A stretch of DNA of 64,000 nucleotides from Desertimonas sp963732335 (GCA_963732335.1 CAVSZO010000007.1:139951-203950), one strand, 5' to 3'; shown: positions 1-9,215, counted from the first letter of the stretch. The notes: a model not told the origin generated them from the sequence alone. Numbers and translations are program-made.

Positions 1-778
1 CTCGCTGCCCGCCGATCGCGACGGTCGATCCGGAGCGGGCGGTGCTGACGAGGTTCATCGCCGGCGAGCCGATGAAGCCGGCGACGAAGAGGTTCCCAGG
101 GGTGTGGTACAGCGTGTGCGGCGTGTCGACCTGCTGGAGGACACCCTCCTTGAGCACGGCGACCCGGTGGCCCATCGTCATCGCCTCGACCTGGTCGTGG
201 GTGACGTACACCGTCGTGACCGCCAGCCGCGACTGCAGCTCGGCGAGCTCCGTGCGGGTCTGCACCCGCAGCTTGGCATCGAGGTTCGACAGCGGCTCGT
301 CCATCAGGTACACCTGCGGGTGGCGGACGATCGCCCGGCCCATCGCCACGCGCTGGCGCTGCCCGCCCGACAGGTTCTTCGGTTTGCGGTCGAGATAGGG
401 CTCGAGATCGAGGATCCGCGCCGCTTCGCGGACCTGGATGATCCGCTCCGCCTTCGGCACACCCTTTTGCTTCAGCGCGAAGCCCATGTTCTCGGCGACC
501 GTGAGCTGCGGGTACAGGGCGTAGTTCTGGAACACCATGGCGATGTCGCGATCGCGGGGTCGCACGGCGCTGACGTCGCGTTCGCCGATGTAGATCGCTC
601 CCCCGTCGAGTGGCTCCAGGCCGGCGAGCATGCGCAGCGCCGTTGACTTCCCCGAGCCCGACGGACCGACGAGTACGAGGAGCTCGCCGTCGGCGATCTC
701 CAGGTCGAGCTCCGACACCGCCGCCTTGTCCGTGCCGGGATACAGGCGAGTCGCTGCTGCGAACGTCACTGAGGCCAC
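1..778 (-). CDS. Carbohydrate ABC transporter ATP-binding subunit (MsmK/UgpC type), 3' end cut by the window
   Basis: This is the ATPase that powers sugar import on the inner face of the membrane. Read from a GTG at 778 it gives MASVTFAAATRLYPGTDKAA, a Walker A motif GPSGSGKST near residues 38-46, a Q-loop in MVFQNYALYPQ, the signature LSGGQRQR, Walker B YLMDEPLSNLDAK and the H-loop in VYVTHDQVEAM. The C-terminal regulatory beta domain runs off the window edge. It follows the two permeases and the binding protein on the same strand with 8 bp to the permease, so it closes that operon. Members of this family often serve several sugar importers. The substrate cannot be told from the sequence; the polyol dehydrogenase next door suggests a sugar alcohol. 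Confidence 0.93.
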   Translation of the reverse strand, partial: MASVTFAAATRLYPGTDKAAVSELDLEIADGELLVLVGPSGSGKSTALRMLAGLEPLDGGAIYIGERDVSAVRPRDRDIAMVFQNYALYPQLTVAENMGFALKQKGVPKAERIIQVREAARILDLEPYLDRKPKNLSGGQRQRVAMGRAIVRHPQVYLMDEPLSNLDAKLRVQTRTELAELQSRLAVTTVYVTHDQVEAMTMGHRVAVLKEGVLQQVDTPHTLYHTPGNLFVAGFIGSPAMNLVSTARSGSTVAIGGQR

Positions 779-786
779 GACATCTC

Positions 787-1644
787 CTACTTGATGGCGC
801 CCATGGCGAGGCCGCGGATCATCCGTTTCTGCGCCAACCAGCCTGCCAGCACGACCGGCAAGATGGCGAGCACGGACGCCGCGGACAGCTTGGCGAGGAA
901 GTCTCCACGCGTGCTGATGTTGGTCGTCACCCAGATCGGCATCGTCGATCCGGACACCGGGTTGAGCTGCACGGCGTAGAAGTACTCGTTCCACGCGAAG
1001 ATCACACACAACAGGGCGGTGGCGGCGATGCCGGGGATGGCGATCGGCAGGATCACCGTCGACAGTTGCCCACGAAACCCGGCGCCGTCGATCTCCGCCG
1101 CCTCGATCAGCTCCCGGGGGATCTCCTGGAAGAACGAGCGCAGCATCCACACGGCGAGCGGAAGGTTCATCGCCGTGTACAGGATCACGAGGATCAGCCG
1201 AGTGTTGAGCAGATCCAACTCCCTAGCGAGGATCCACACCGGCAGGATCGACGCCACGACCGGCAGGAACTTGGTGGAGATGAAGAACAGCAGCACGTCG
1301 CGCCACTTCTCGATCGGCTTGATCGCCAGCGCGTAGGCGGCCGGTATTGCCAGGATCAGCACGATGATCGTGCTGATGATCACGACGGTGGCCGAGTTCA
1401 TGAACGCCTCGCGGAACGACAGCAGACCTGGCGTCGTCTCGGTGACCTCGGAGTACTGGTCCAACGTCGGGTCGAACAGCAGCTTCGGGCTGGTGTTGGC
1501 GTCCTGCTCCTCCTTGAAGCTGTTGAGCACGGTCCAGAACACGGGGAAGAAGAAGATCAGCGCGGCGATCCAGGCGGCGATGCCGAGGAGCACGTGGGCG
1601 CCACGGCCCTCGCCAACGCCCAACCTCGCGCCGCGGGCTTTCAT
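787..1644 (-). CDS. Carbohydrate ABC transporter permease, MalG/UgpE type
   Basis: An inner-membrane subunit of 285 residues with about six hydrophobic segments, the first at roughly residues 17-40 (HVLLGIAAWIAALIFFFPVF). The cytoplasmic EAA loop that docks on the ATPase is visible as IEAAEIDGAGFRGQLSTVIL near residue 185. The length fits the MalG family. Its start overlaps the stop of the upstream permease by 4 bp, so the pair is translationally coupled. Together with the partner permease it forms the channel for a sugar or polyol delivered by the binding protein encoded at the head of the operon. Confidence 0.93.
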   Translation of the reverse strand: MKARGARLGVGEGRGAHVLLGIAAWIAALIFFFPVFWTVLNSFKEEQDANTSPKLLFDPTLDQYSEVTETTPGLLSFREAFMNSATVVIISTIIVLILAIPAAYALAIKPIEKWRDVLLFFISTKFLPVVASILPVWILARELDLLNTRLILVILYTAMNLPLAVWMLRSFFQEIPRELIEAAEIDGAGFRGQLSTVILPIAIPGIAATALLCVIFAWNEYFYAVQLNPVSGSTMPIWVTTNISTRGDFLAKLSAASVLAILPVVLAGWLAQKRMIRGLAMGAIK

Positions 1645-2564
1645 GCGATCTCTTCTCCCTTGAGCAAGCGCGACAGCACACGGAGGGCGATGTTGGCGAC
1701 GATGATCGAGGCGATGACGACGACGATGGCGTACGCCGAGGCCTGGCCGAACATCCAGCCGCCGCCGATCGAGCGCTGATAGACGAAGTACGGAATGTTC
1801 GTCGAACCCGGTCCACCTCCTGTCATCACGGCGATGGTGTCGAAAACCTGGATGAGGTAGACGGTGCCGAGCAGGGCACCGAGCTCGAGGTACGTCCGCA
1901 GGTGCGGCAACGTCAGCTGGCGGAACGTGCCGAACGCCGACGCCCCGTCAACCTTGGCGGCTTCGAGCACGTCGGACGGCTGGCTCTGCAGCCCCGCCAG
2001 GATGATCAGCATCATGAACGGGGTCCACTGCCATACGAGGACGAGGATGATCGAGAACCGCGGGTAGCGGGACACCCATTCGACCGAGTCCATCCCCAGC
2101 CGTTCGAGGACCCAGTTGACGACGCCGTAGAGCCCGCTGAGCATCTGGTTCTTCCAGATCAACCCGGCGACGACGGGCATCACCAGGAACGGCGTGATCA
2201 GCAGCGTGCGCACGAATCCCTGACCGAAGAACTTGCGATCGAGGAGCACGGCCAGCAGCGTGCCGAGGATGAGCGAGGCGACCACCGAGGAAACGGTCAT
2301 CACCACGGTGACCCAGGCGGCGTCACGGAAGAACTGGTCGTGGACGAGCTCTGTGTAGTTGTCCAGTCCGACGAACTCGCGTGGTGTCGGCGGGACCACC
2401 GTCCAGTTGGTGAGGCTGTAGAAGATGCTCATCACGAATGGGACCTGCGTGATGAGCACAATGAAGAGGAGGGCGGGGAGCAGCGGCAGCCGCCGCACCC
2501 ACGGGCGCTGCAGAGCGCTCGGAGGGCGTGCGCTCGCCACGTTGGGCGCGACGGCTGTGGTCAT
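1641..2564 (-). CDS. Carbohydrate ABC transporter permease, MalF/UgpA type
   Basis: The second membrane subunit of the importer, 307 residues with about six transmembrane segments beginning at LPLLPALLFIVLITQVPFVM. The EAA loop reads LEAAKVDGASAFGTFRQLTL near residue 215. It sits 9 bp downstream of the binding-protein gene and overlaps the next permease by 4 bp. The gene order binding protein, MalF-like, MalG-like, ATPase is the usual one for carbohydrate (CUT1) importers. No frame defects are seen in this operon. Confidence 0.93.
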   Translation of the reverse strand: MTTAVAPNVASARPPSALQRPWVRRLPLLPALLFIVLITQVPFVMSIFYSLTNWTVVPPTPREFVGLDNYTELVHDQFFRDAAWVTVVMTVSSVVASLILGTLLAVLLDRKFFGQGFVRTLLITPFLVMPVVAGLIWKNQMLSGLYGVVNWVLERLGMDSVEWVSRYPRFSIILVLVWQWTPFMMLIILAGLQSQPSDVLEAAKVDGASAFGTFRQLTLPHLRTYLELGALLGTVYLIQVFDTIAVMTGGGPGSTNIPYFVYQRSIGGGWMFGQASAYAIVVVIASIIVANIALRVLSRLLKGEEIA

Positions 2565-2573
2565 GTCCTTCCG

Positions 2574-3968
2574 TTATCCAGCAACTTGAGAGGCGATGTC
2601 CTGGCAGTTGCTGAGCGCATCGTCGATCTCGACGCGCCCGGCGATCACGCCGGAGAACTCCTCGGTGCAGCGGTTGCCGACGTCCTGGAACTCGGGCACG
2701 CCGACGAACTGCACGCCTGGGAGGCCTGGCCGCGGTGTCGTGCCGGGATTGTCGATCGGCGCCGCGGCCATCGCTGCCAGCGTTTGGTCGGCGAAGGCGG
2801 CCGCCGCTTCCTGGTACTCCGGCAGGGCGTAGGTCGACTCACGGGTTCCCGGTGGGATCGACGCCCAGCCGCCGGGCACGAGCTCGCCCGCCGCAGCGAT
2901 GTACTCGGGACCGGTCGCCCAGGAGATGTATTCCCACGCTGTGTCCGGGTCGGACGCGGTCTGTGGGATCGCCAACGACCACGCCCACAGCCATCCTGAC
3001 GCCTCGGTTTCCTTGACCGGCGCCAGCGCGTAGCCGTTGAGCCCCTTGACGTCGCTGTCATCGGCCTCGAGCAGGCCGGCGGCGACGGTGGCGTCGTACC
3101 ACATCGCCACCCGCCCGTCGCGGTACTGGGCGAGGCACTCGTTGAACGAGGCGTTGGCGGCGTCGTCCTCGCCGGCGTCGTTGACCAGGTTGACGTAGAA
3201 CTCCAGCGCCTCACGGAACTCCGGCTGGTCGACCTGCGCCTCGCCGATCGTCCCGTCCTCGTTCGCCGACCACCAGGTGGCCCCGAACGTGTTGAGGACG
3301 GTGGTGAACGTTGCACCAAGCTCGCCCCAGCCCGGCTTGCCGCGGAGGCAGATCCCGGCCATCTCGTCGGAGTCGATCTGGCGGGCGATCTCGGCGACCT
3401 CGTCCCAGGTCGGACTCGCGGGCATCTCGATGCCCGCCTCGTCCATCACGTCCTGGCGGTACATGAGGAACGACGACTCGGCGTAGAACGGCGACGCATA
3501 CAGCGCTCCGTCGACGGTCAGCCCGGAGCGAACGGACGGGATCAGGTCGTCGACGTTGTACGTCTCGTCGGCCTCGGCGTACGGCGTGAGATCGACGAGC
3601 CATTCGTTGACTCCGAACTGCGGCGCTTCATACAGGCCGATCATCACGACATCGAACTGCTCCCCACCGGCGCCGACATCGCGTGTGACGACCTCGCGCA
3701 AGTTGGTCTCCTCGAGCACGGTGTAGTTGACGGTGATGCCGGTCTCCGCCGTGAACAGTTCCGGGGTCAAGCTGGCGATGTCCTCCATCTGTGGGTTACC
3801 AACGATCAAGACGGTGAGCTCGCGGTCGCCCGAAGCCGCAGCCGGCACTGACACCACAGTGGCGGTCGTGGCTGCGACGATCGCTGCGGCGAACACGGTG
3901 CCCATCGTGCGGCGCCGGCGCGCTCGCGGCGACGGCCCGGGGCGGGCGTGGGTGGACTGCTGCACCAT
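2574..3968 (-). CDS. Extracellular solute-binding protein of a sugar/polyol ABC transporter
   Basis: A 464-residue family-1 solute-binding protein that captures the substrate outside the membrane. The N-terminus has a basic stretch (RARRRRTMG) followed by a hydrophobic segment ending in VVSVPAAASG, which is a Sec-type signal peptide. The mature part starts RELTVLIVGNPQMEDIASLT and has the two-lobed family pattern, with the conserved YEAPQFGVNEWLVDLTPYA and WAWSLAIPQTASDPDTAWEY segments. The start ATG at 3968 is preceded by GAGGGGG as ribosome binding site. It is the first gene of the operon. The promoter next to it overlaps a perfect palindrome, so the DeoR regulator encoded at 5555 is the likely controller. 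Confidence 0.92.
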   Translation of the reverse strand: MVQQSTHARPGPSPRARRRRTMGTVFAAAIVAATTATVVSVPAAASGDRELTVLIVGNPQMEDIASLTPELFTAETGITVNYTVLEETNLREVVTRDVGAGGEQFDVVMIGLYEAPQFGVNEWLVDLTPYAEADETYNVDDLIPSVRSGLTVDGALYASPFYAESSFLMYRQDVMDEAGIEMPASPTWDEVAEIARQIDSDEMAGICLRGKPGWGELGATFTTVLNTFGATWWSANEDGTIGEAQVDQPEFREALEFYVNLVNDAGEDDAANASFNECLAQYRDGRVAMWYDATVAAGLLEADDSDVKGLNGYALAPVKETEASGWLWAWSLAIPQTASDPDTAWEYISWATGPEYIAAAGELVPGGWASIPPGTRESTYALPEYQEAAAAFADQTLAAMAAAPIDNPGTTPRPGLPGVQFVGVPEFQDVGNRCTEEFSGVIAGRVEIDDALSNCQDIASQVAG

Positions 3969-4024
3969 GGATCCCCCTCTGATTACGCGGGTGCCGGCAA
4001 CCCCATGCAGCCGGCATGACTTGC

Positions 4025-4053
4025 AGTATGGACCGCGCCGATGTTGATTTCAA
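4025..4053 (-). promoter_or_regulatory. Predicted promoter of the sugar ABC operon
   Basis: On the minus strand TTGAAA (4048-4053) and CATACT (4025-4030) are separated by 17 bp, a good sigma-70 arrangement. The -35 hexamer lies inside the palindrome at 4042-4066, so a repressor bound there would block it. Confidence 0.6.
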
Positions 4054-4066
4054 GGGTAAATCAACA
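4042..4066. promoter_or_regulatory. Palindromic operator between divergent polyol genes (probable DeoR site)
   Basis: TGTTGATTT (4042-4050) and AAATCAACA (4058-4066) form a perfect 9-bp inverted repeat with a 7-bp spacer. It overlaps the -35 of the leftward promoter and lies just upstream of the rightward promoter. The only regulator in the cluster is the DeoR-family protein at 5555-6343, so that is the inferred ligand-responsive repressor. Confidence 0.7.
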
Positions 4067-4077
4067 CAATCCAATGC

Positions 4078-4106
4078 TTGTCATATGGATTTGTGTGGTT
4101 TATCGT
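4078..4106 (+). promoter_or_regulatory. Predicted promoter of the polyol dehydrogenase operon
   Basis: TTGTCA (4078-4083) and TATCGT (4101-4106) are spaced by 17 bp. The dehydrogenase ATG at 4115 follows only 8 bases after the -10, so the transcript would be nearly leaderless, which is common in actinobacteria. Confidence 0.5.
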
Positions 4107-4114
4107 GCAGAACC

Positions 4115-5545
4115 ATGGCATCGGTGGGGGTCCAGGCGCCACTGCAGGTCACCGACGCCAACCTCGACGCCATCTCCGCCCGCGGCATTCCGGTGCCGAC
4201 GTACGACCGGACCCGTCTCGTCCCGCGCATCGCCCACATCGGCGTCGGGGGCTTCCACCGCGCCCACCTCGCCGCCTACACCCACGAACTCGCCCAGGAC
4301 GGCAGCGACTGGGGCATCCGCGGGCTCGGCCTGCTGCCTGGTGACGCCGACATGGCCGCTGCCCTCCATCCCCAGGACTGTCTCTATTCGCTCGTCGAGA
4401 AGGGCGCCGGTGCGCCGACCACCTCGATCGTCGGCAGCATCGTCGACTACCGCCACACTGCAGGGCGGCCCGAGGATGCCGTCGACCAACTCTCCGATCC
4501 GGCAGTGGCGATCGTCTCGATGACCGTGACCGAGGCCGGTTATGCACCGGACGTAGCGACCGATTCGACGTTCGACCTCCTCGCCCGTGCCCTCGAGCAA
4601 CGGAAGCGGACGGGGACGTCAGCGGTCACGATCCTCAGTTGCGACAACCTGCCCGGCAACGGCGACGCTGCCCGCCGCGCCCTGCTCTCGGCGGCGGAAG
4701 CCGTCGCCGGCGGGCTGGCGACGTGGATCGAGTCGCACTGCAGCTTCCCGAACTCGATGGTCGACAGGATCACACCGGTGACGTCGGACGAGGATCGCGC
4801 CGCGCTGCTCGCACGGGAGGGCATCGTCGACCGCTGGCCGGTCGTCGCCGAACCGTTCCGTCAGTGGGTGCTGGAGGACGCCTTCGCGATGGGCCGGCCG
4901 GGATGGGAACGCGTCGGCGTCCTGTTCACCGACGACGTCCACGCGTGGGAGCTGTACAAGCTGCGGATCCTCAACGCCGGGCACTCCTGCATGGCGTACC
5001 TCTGTGCGCTCGCCGGGATCACGTTCGTCGACGAGGCGATGGCGACTCCCGAGGTGCGCCAATTCGTCGAGCGACTGCTCTACGAGGAGGCCGTGCCGGC
5101 ACTGACAGCGATTCCCGGCTACCCGCGAGCGGAGTACGCGGCGACCGTCCTCGGGCGGTTCGCCAATCCGGGTGTGCGCGACCAGATCGCCAGGCTTTGC
5201 ATCGACGGCACAGCCAAGTTCCCGACCTTCCTCGTCCCGACGATCGAACACCACCTCGAGGCCGGTGGACCCGTCCGCCATGCCGCCCTCGCCCTCGCCG
5301 GATGGGCCCGCTATCTGGCGACCACCCCGATCGACCAGCAGGCGCCGGACGCTTCAGCCGAGCTGGCGAGGCGCTGCGCCCGCCAAGCGCTCGACGAACC
5401 GACCCGTTTCCTCGAGCTCGAGGCCGTGTTCACCGTGGCGCTCCGCGACAGCGCACGCTTCCGGACAGAGTTCGCCGCGGCAGCCGATGCGCTGGCCACA
5501 GCGGGACCGATCGCGGCCATGGCCGCCCTCGGCAGCGTGGGGTAG
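4115..5545 (+). CDS. Mannitol dehydrogenase family protein (NAD-dependent polyol dehydrogenase)
   Basis: This cytoplasmic enzyme oxidises a sugar alcohol or reduces a hexuronate, for example mannitol to fructose. The 476-residue protein has the N-terminal NAD-binding fold with IAHIGVGGFHRAHLAAYTHE near residues 33-52 and the family active-site segment LYKLRILNAGHSCMAYL near residue 285, with the catalytic lysine and histidine in place. The ATG at 4115 is preferred over an in-frame start at 4016 because it sits just after the predicted promoter. The exact substrate is open; mannitol, arabitol, fructuronate and tagaturonate enzymes share this fold. It is followed 9 bp later by the DeoR gene. 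Confidence 0.88.
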   Translation: MASVGVQAPLQVTDANLDAISARGIPVPTYDRTRLVPRIAHIGVGGFHRAHLAAYTHELAQDGSDWGIRGLGLLPGDADMAAALHPQDCLYSLVEKGAGAPTTSIVGSIVDYRHTAGRPEDAVDQLSDPAVAIVSMTVTEAGYAPDVATDSTFDLLARALEQRKRTGTSAVTILSCDNLPGNGDAARRALLSAAEAVAGGLATWIESHCSFPNSMVDRITPVTSDEDRAALLAREGIVDRWPVVAEPFRQWVLEDAFAMGRPGWERVGVLFTDDVHAWELYKLRILNAGHSCMAYLCALAGITFVDEAMATPEVRQFVERLLYEEAVPALTAIPGYPRAEYAATVLGRFANPGVRDQIARLCIDGTAKFPTFLVPTIEHHLEAGGPVRHAALALAGWARYLATTPIDQQAPDASAELARRCARQALDEPTRFLELEAVFTVALRDSARFRTEFAAAADALATAGPIAAMAALGSVG

Positions 5546-5554
5546 ACCAGTGCC

Positions 5555-6343
5555 GTGACGTCCACCGCGCCGAGTCCTGGTCGCCTGCAGTACCAACGCC
5601 AACGCGACATCTACGGACTCGCTCTCAAGCACGGATCTGTCGACGTCTCGGCCTTGGCCAAGCAGTTCAACGTCACGACCGAGACGATTCGCCGTGACCT
5701 ATCCGAACTGCAGGACCGCCTGCTGCTGCGCCGTGTCCACGGCGGGGCGGTGCCCTACGAGCGACGCGACCACGAACCGATGGTCGACGCCCGGGAAATG
5801 CTCAACGCCGAGGAGAAGCTGCGGATCGGGCGTGAGGCCACGCGGCAAGTGCCGCAGCACGGCTCGATCATCATCGACTCGGGTTCGACCGGCCAGCGTT
5901 TCGCCGAGGTGTTCCCGGGCGACCGCGACGTCCACGTGATCACCAACTCACTGATGATCGGCGCCGCCCTCGTCCGGCGCGGAGTCACCAGGTTGACGGT
6001 GCTCGGCGGCGGCGTACGGACGAACACATTCGCCATGGTCGACGCCTCGACGGTCGACACGGTGCGCAATCTGAGCGTCGACGTGTTGTTCATCAGCTGC
6101 GACGGGCTCTCCTTCGGGCGCGGGCTGACGACGCCGTACTCGGACGAGGCCCTGCTCAAGCGGGCGATGATCGAATCGGCGAGGCGAGTCGTCGCCATCG
6201 TCGACAGCTCGAAGCTCGGCAACGAGCAACTGTTCGGATTCGCCGGACTCGACGAGATCGACGTGCTGATCACCGACGACCGTGCGGACGACACGGCCGT
6301 GGCGGCGATCGATGGCCGCGGCGTCGAGGTCCACCGTGCGTGA
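5555..6343 (+). CDS. DeoR/GlpR family transcriptional regulator
   Basis: A 262-residue repressor of sugar metabolism. The N-terminal winged helix is seen at residues 17-60 (RQRDIYGLALKHGSVDVSAL, then TTETIRRDLSELQ) and the typical LRRVHGGAV follows it. The C-terminal sugar-phosphate sensor has the IIIDSGST loop, the VITNSLMIGAALV segment, and TVLGGGVRTNTFAMV. DeoR proteins bind palindromes and are released by phosphorylated sugars. The perfect inverted repeat at 4042-4066 is the obvious target, which would make it the regulator of both the ABC importer and its own operon. The start is a GTG at 5555. Confidence 0.92.
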   Translation: MTSTAPSPGRLQYQRQRDIYGLALKHGSVDVSALAKQFNVTTETIRRDLSELQDRLLLRRVHGGAVPYERRDHEPMVDAREMLNAEEKLRIGREATRQVPQHGSIIIDSGSTGQRFAEVFPGDRDVHVITNSLMIGAALVRRGVTRLTVLGGGVRTNTFAMVDASTVDTVRNLSVDVLFISCDGLSFGRGLTTPYSDEALLKRAMIESARRVVAIVDSSKLGNEQLFGFAGLDEIDVLITDDRADDTAVAAIDGRGVEVHRA

Positions 6344-7121
6344 CGAGCTGCCAGCGGCCCGCCAGCTCGAGACCATCGCCAAGACCGTGGCCATCGAGGC
6401 CGCCAGCCTCGTCCGTTCGCGCGCCGTGGACTGGTCACCGCCACCGACCAAGAGCTCACCTACCGACATCGTCACGCAGACCGACGTCGAAAGCGAGGCC
6501 CTGATCAGGGAGCGCCTCGCGCTGGCCACGCCGGAAGCCGGGTTCGTCGGTGAGGAGGGTGGATCGACCGACCCGCATCGGCGGCTGCAGTGGGTGGTCG
6601 ATCCACTCGACGGGACGGTCAACTTCTGGTACGGCCTGCCCGTGGTTGCCGTCAGCATCGCCGCGGCGATCGACGGGGTCGTCAGCGCAGCCGCGGTCGT
6701 CGACGTGCAGCGCGGCGAGACGTTCTCCGCCGCCCTCGGGGTCGGAGCGCGAGCGAACGGCTCGGCGATCACCGCATCGTCGTGTGCGGAGCTCAGCCAA
6801 GCCCTCGTGACGACCGGCTTCTCGTACCACGCGCCCGTGCGCGCCGCCCAGGGCGACGTCGTGGCCAGGCTGCTGCCGCACGTGCGCGACGTGCGCTGCT
6901 TCGGTTCGGCGGCGCTGCAGATGTGCTGGGTGGCCTGCGGCCGGACGGATTCCTACTTCGAGCGCGACACGAAGGTGTGGGACTACTCGGCAGCCTCGCT
7001 CGTCGCCCAGGAGGCCGGGGCCATCGTCGAGCTGCCGTGCCCGGAGAACGACGGTCTGGCGATGGCCGCTGCGCCGGCCGTCTACGAAGACCTGCGCCGG
7101 CTCGTCGAGGTGAGCCGCTGA
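6336..7121 (+). CDS. Inositol monophosphatase family protein
   Basis: A Mg2+-dependent sugar-phosphate phosphatase of 261 residues. The metal-binding motifs are present: the glutamate of VGEEGG near residue 73, WVVDPLDGTVNFWYG near residue 90, and the C-terminal WDYSAASLVAQEAGA. The family contains inositol-1-phosphatase, histidinol phosphatase and fructose-bisphosphatase-like members, so the substrate is uncertain; in this operon it may dephosphorylate a polyol phosphate. The GTG at 6336 overlaps the DeoR stop by 8 bp. Its stop codon abuts the stop of the convergent kinase, so TGATCA at 7119-7124 holds both stops. Confidence 0.9.
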   Translation: MRDELPAARQLETIAKTVAIEAASLVRSRAVDWSPPPTKSSPTDIVTQTDVESEALIRERLALATPEAGFVGEEGGSTDPHRRLQWVVDPLDGTVNFWYGLPVVAVSIAAAIDGVVSAAAVVDVQRGETFSAALGVGARANGSAITASSCAELSQALVTTGFSYHAPVRAAQGDVVARLLPHVRDVRCFGSAALQMCWVACGRTDSYFERDTKVWDYSAASLVAQEAGAIVELPCPENDGLAMAAAPAVYEDLRRLVEVSR

Positions 7122-7929
7122 TCAGCCGATCGGCGCGCCGTGGCGCGTCAGCGACCACGAGCGCCACACACCGACGAGGCCATCGCTGGCGACGCCCTCG
7201 GCGACGCGGGCGATCGCCATCACGGCGCGCCACCGCGCCAGGCGGCTGACGTCGACGTCGCCGAGCGCCTCGAGGTAGGCGTTGGTCAGACGTTGGCGCA
7301 GCTCGGGTGCACCGCCAGGGAGGTGAAGCGGCGCGGCATCGACGTCGGGCGCCATCAGCAGCGTCGAGCGGGCGACGTCGGCGATCGGGTCGCCTCGGCC
7401 GGTGTCGAACCAGTCGACGAGCATCGGACCGTCACTGGTGAGGATGACGTTGCCCGGGTGCAGATCACCGTGACAGAGGACGAGCGGACCGCCGGTTGGA
7501 AGGGCGGCGAGCACCTCGTCGACGGCAACACCGACGAGCGGTGCCGCGGCGCGCACCTTGGCCCGCACCCGGTCGGCGAACGCCGGCACCGTGACCGGCG
7601 GGACGAGCGTGGCGAGCTGCTGGTGCAGGCCGGCGAGCAAACCGTCCGTGCGCCGTCACCGACGCGGGATCCTCGACGATCGCGTCCCACATCACCGGAC
7701 CCCGGGCTCGTCGGTAGACGCTGGCCGTGCGACCGTCGTGCTCGATGAATCCGAGGAATTCCGGCACCGGGGCCCCGGCGAGCCGGACCGCGCTGCTGTA
7801 CTCGGCTTCGTAACGGATCCACGCCTCCGCCGTGTTGGGCAGCGGCACCTTGGCGACAGCGTCGGCGCCGAGCTCATGCACGGTCGATCGACTGCCATAC
7901 GCCACCACCGCCCCGACCGTCGGCGCCAC
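7122..7929 (-). CDS. Aminoglycoside phosphotransferase (APH) family kinase, with a frame break
   Basis: A small-molecule kinase with the protein-kinase-like APH fold. The N-terminal part (from GTG 7929) gives MAPTVGAVVAYGSRSTVHEL with the nucleotide-binding strand AVAKVPLP and the acidic pair in RYEAEYSSA. The C-terminal part (7122-7640) carries the Brenner motif LCHGDLHPGNVI and the metal-binding MLVDWFDTGRGDP. The two halves are in different frames, joined near 7648 (DPASVTAHG, then LLAGLHQQLA). All key residues are intact, so I treat this as a base-call error. True aminoglycoside resistance is unlikely; many actinobacterial paralogs act on unknown alcohols. Confidence 0.82.
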
Positions 7930-7984
7930 TACCCCTCCCCGCTCGACGTCGCTGGAACCCTACTGCGGCGCTTGGATCGTGGTC

Positions 7985-9151
7985 TCAGCTGTTGGCGAGC
8001 GTGGCGGTGACCGTGACCTCGTCGCCGTCGCGGACGACGACGATGGCGACCTGGTCGCCTGGGCTGTGGTCGCGGACGACTCCGACGAGTCCTTCGATGC
8101 CGTTGATCGGCTGGTCGTCGACGGCGACCACGACGTCGCCGACCTCGAGTCCGGCTTCGGCAGCTGGCGAGCCGGGGTTGACGACGTCGACGAGAGCGCC
8201 GGAGCCGCCATCGTTCCGATCGGCGAGGTTGACGCCGAGGAACCCGGGCTCGCGCTGCCCGCCGGCGCGCAGGTCTTCGAGGACGTCGAGCACCTCGCCG
8301 ACACCGATGGCGAAGCCGACGTTGGTGGCGGCCCGCTGGGAGTCGCTCTCGGCGACAGCGGTGTTGATGCCGATGACCTGGCCGGCGGCGTTGACGAGCG
8401 GCCCACCGGAGTTCCCCGACGAGATCGCCGCGTCCGTCTGGATCAGGCCGTCAAGGACCTCGGTCTGGCTGACCGACAGGGTGCGGTCGAGCGCCGAGAC
8501 GATCCCCGCCGTGACGGTCGGGTCGCCGTCGAGGTCGAGGGCAAAGCCAATGGCGACGACCGGGTCGCCGATCCTGATGCTCGCCGGGTCGGCGAACGTG
8601 GCGGCCGGAAGTTCGGCGTCGACGTCGACGCGGAGCAGCGCCAGATCGTTGTCGGGATCGGCCGCGATCACCGTGGCAGGCGTCGGCTCGGTGTTGCCGG
8701 AGAAGCGCACCCGGACCTCTTGGGCGCCGGCGACGACATGGGCGTTGGTGAGGATCTCACCGTCGGCCGAGATGACCACGCCGGTGCCGACCGCTTCGCC
8801 GGCCAGCTGGCCATCGCTCACGGTTGCGCTGACCGTCACGACGCTCGGTCCGACGGTGGCGGCCACAGCGGCGACATCGATGTCGCCGGCGGACGCCTGG
8901 GGTCTGGTCGCAGCACTGCCGGTCATCTGCGCCTGGCTGACGGTCGTTGCCGGAATCGTCGGCACGACAATCGTCTGGCGGCTGTCCGAGCCGTCACGCC
9001 CGACCCACCACCCGCCGAACGCTGCGGCGGCGAGCGCGGCGATGGCGGCGAGACCGAAGAGGACCGCCGCCGATCGCCGCGGTCGCCCGGGGGGTCGGGT
9101 GACCGGAGGCCGGGTCGGAGGCGGTGGAGGGGGAGGCAACACCGACGTCAC
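7985..9151 (-). CDS. Trypsin-like serine protease with PDZ domain (HtrA/DegP type)
   Basis: A membrane-anchored quality-control protease of 388 residues. A proline-rich cytoplasmic N-terminus is followed by one transmembrane helix (AAVLFGLAAIAALAAAAFGG, residues 28-47). The protease domain has the triad histidine in ILTNAHVVAG, the aspartate in DPDNDLALLRV and the serine in AISSGNSGGPL. A single C-terminal PDZ domain contains FLGVNLADRN and SPAAEAGLEVGDVVVAVDD. The active site faces outside the membrane. It starts at GTG 9151 and is complete. Such proteases cut misfolded extracytoplasmic proteins or anti-sigma factors. Confidence 0.93.
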   Translation of the reverse strand: MTSVLPPPPPPPTRPPVTRPPGRPRRSAAVLFGLAAIAALAAAAFGGWWVGRDGSDSRQTIVVPTIPATTVSQAQMTGSAATRPQASAGDIDVAAVAATVGPSVVTVSATVSDGQLAGEAVGTGVVISADGEILTNAHVVAGAQEVRVRFSGNTEPTPATVIAADPDNDLALLRVDVDAELPAATFADPASIRIGDPVVAIGFALDLDGDPTVTAGIVSALDRTLSVSQTEVLDGLIQTDAAISSGNSGGPLVNAAGQVIGINTAVAESDSQRAATNVGFAIGVGEVLDVLEDLRAGGQREPGFLGVNLADRNDGGSGALVDVVNPGSPAAEAGLEVGDVVVAVDDQPINGIEGLVGVVRDHSPGDQVAIVVVRDGDEVTVTATLANS

Positions 9152-9215
9152 CCTGCTTGTCTAGCGTCCGGATTCGGCCGCGCGGCAGCGCCGTCGGGGA
9201 CTTCTCAACGACTTC

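Noticed and set aside
7122..7929. Aminoglycoside resistance gene
   Set aside because: Only the general APH kinase motifs are seen; there is no close resemblance to a known resistance enzyme and no mobile context.
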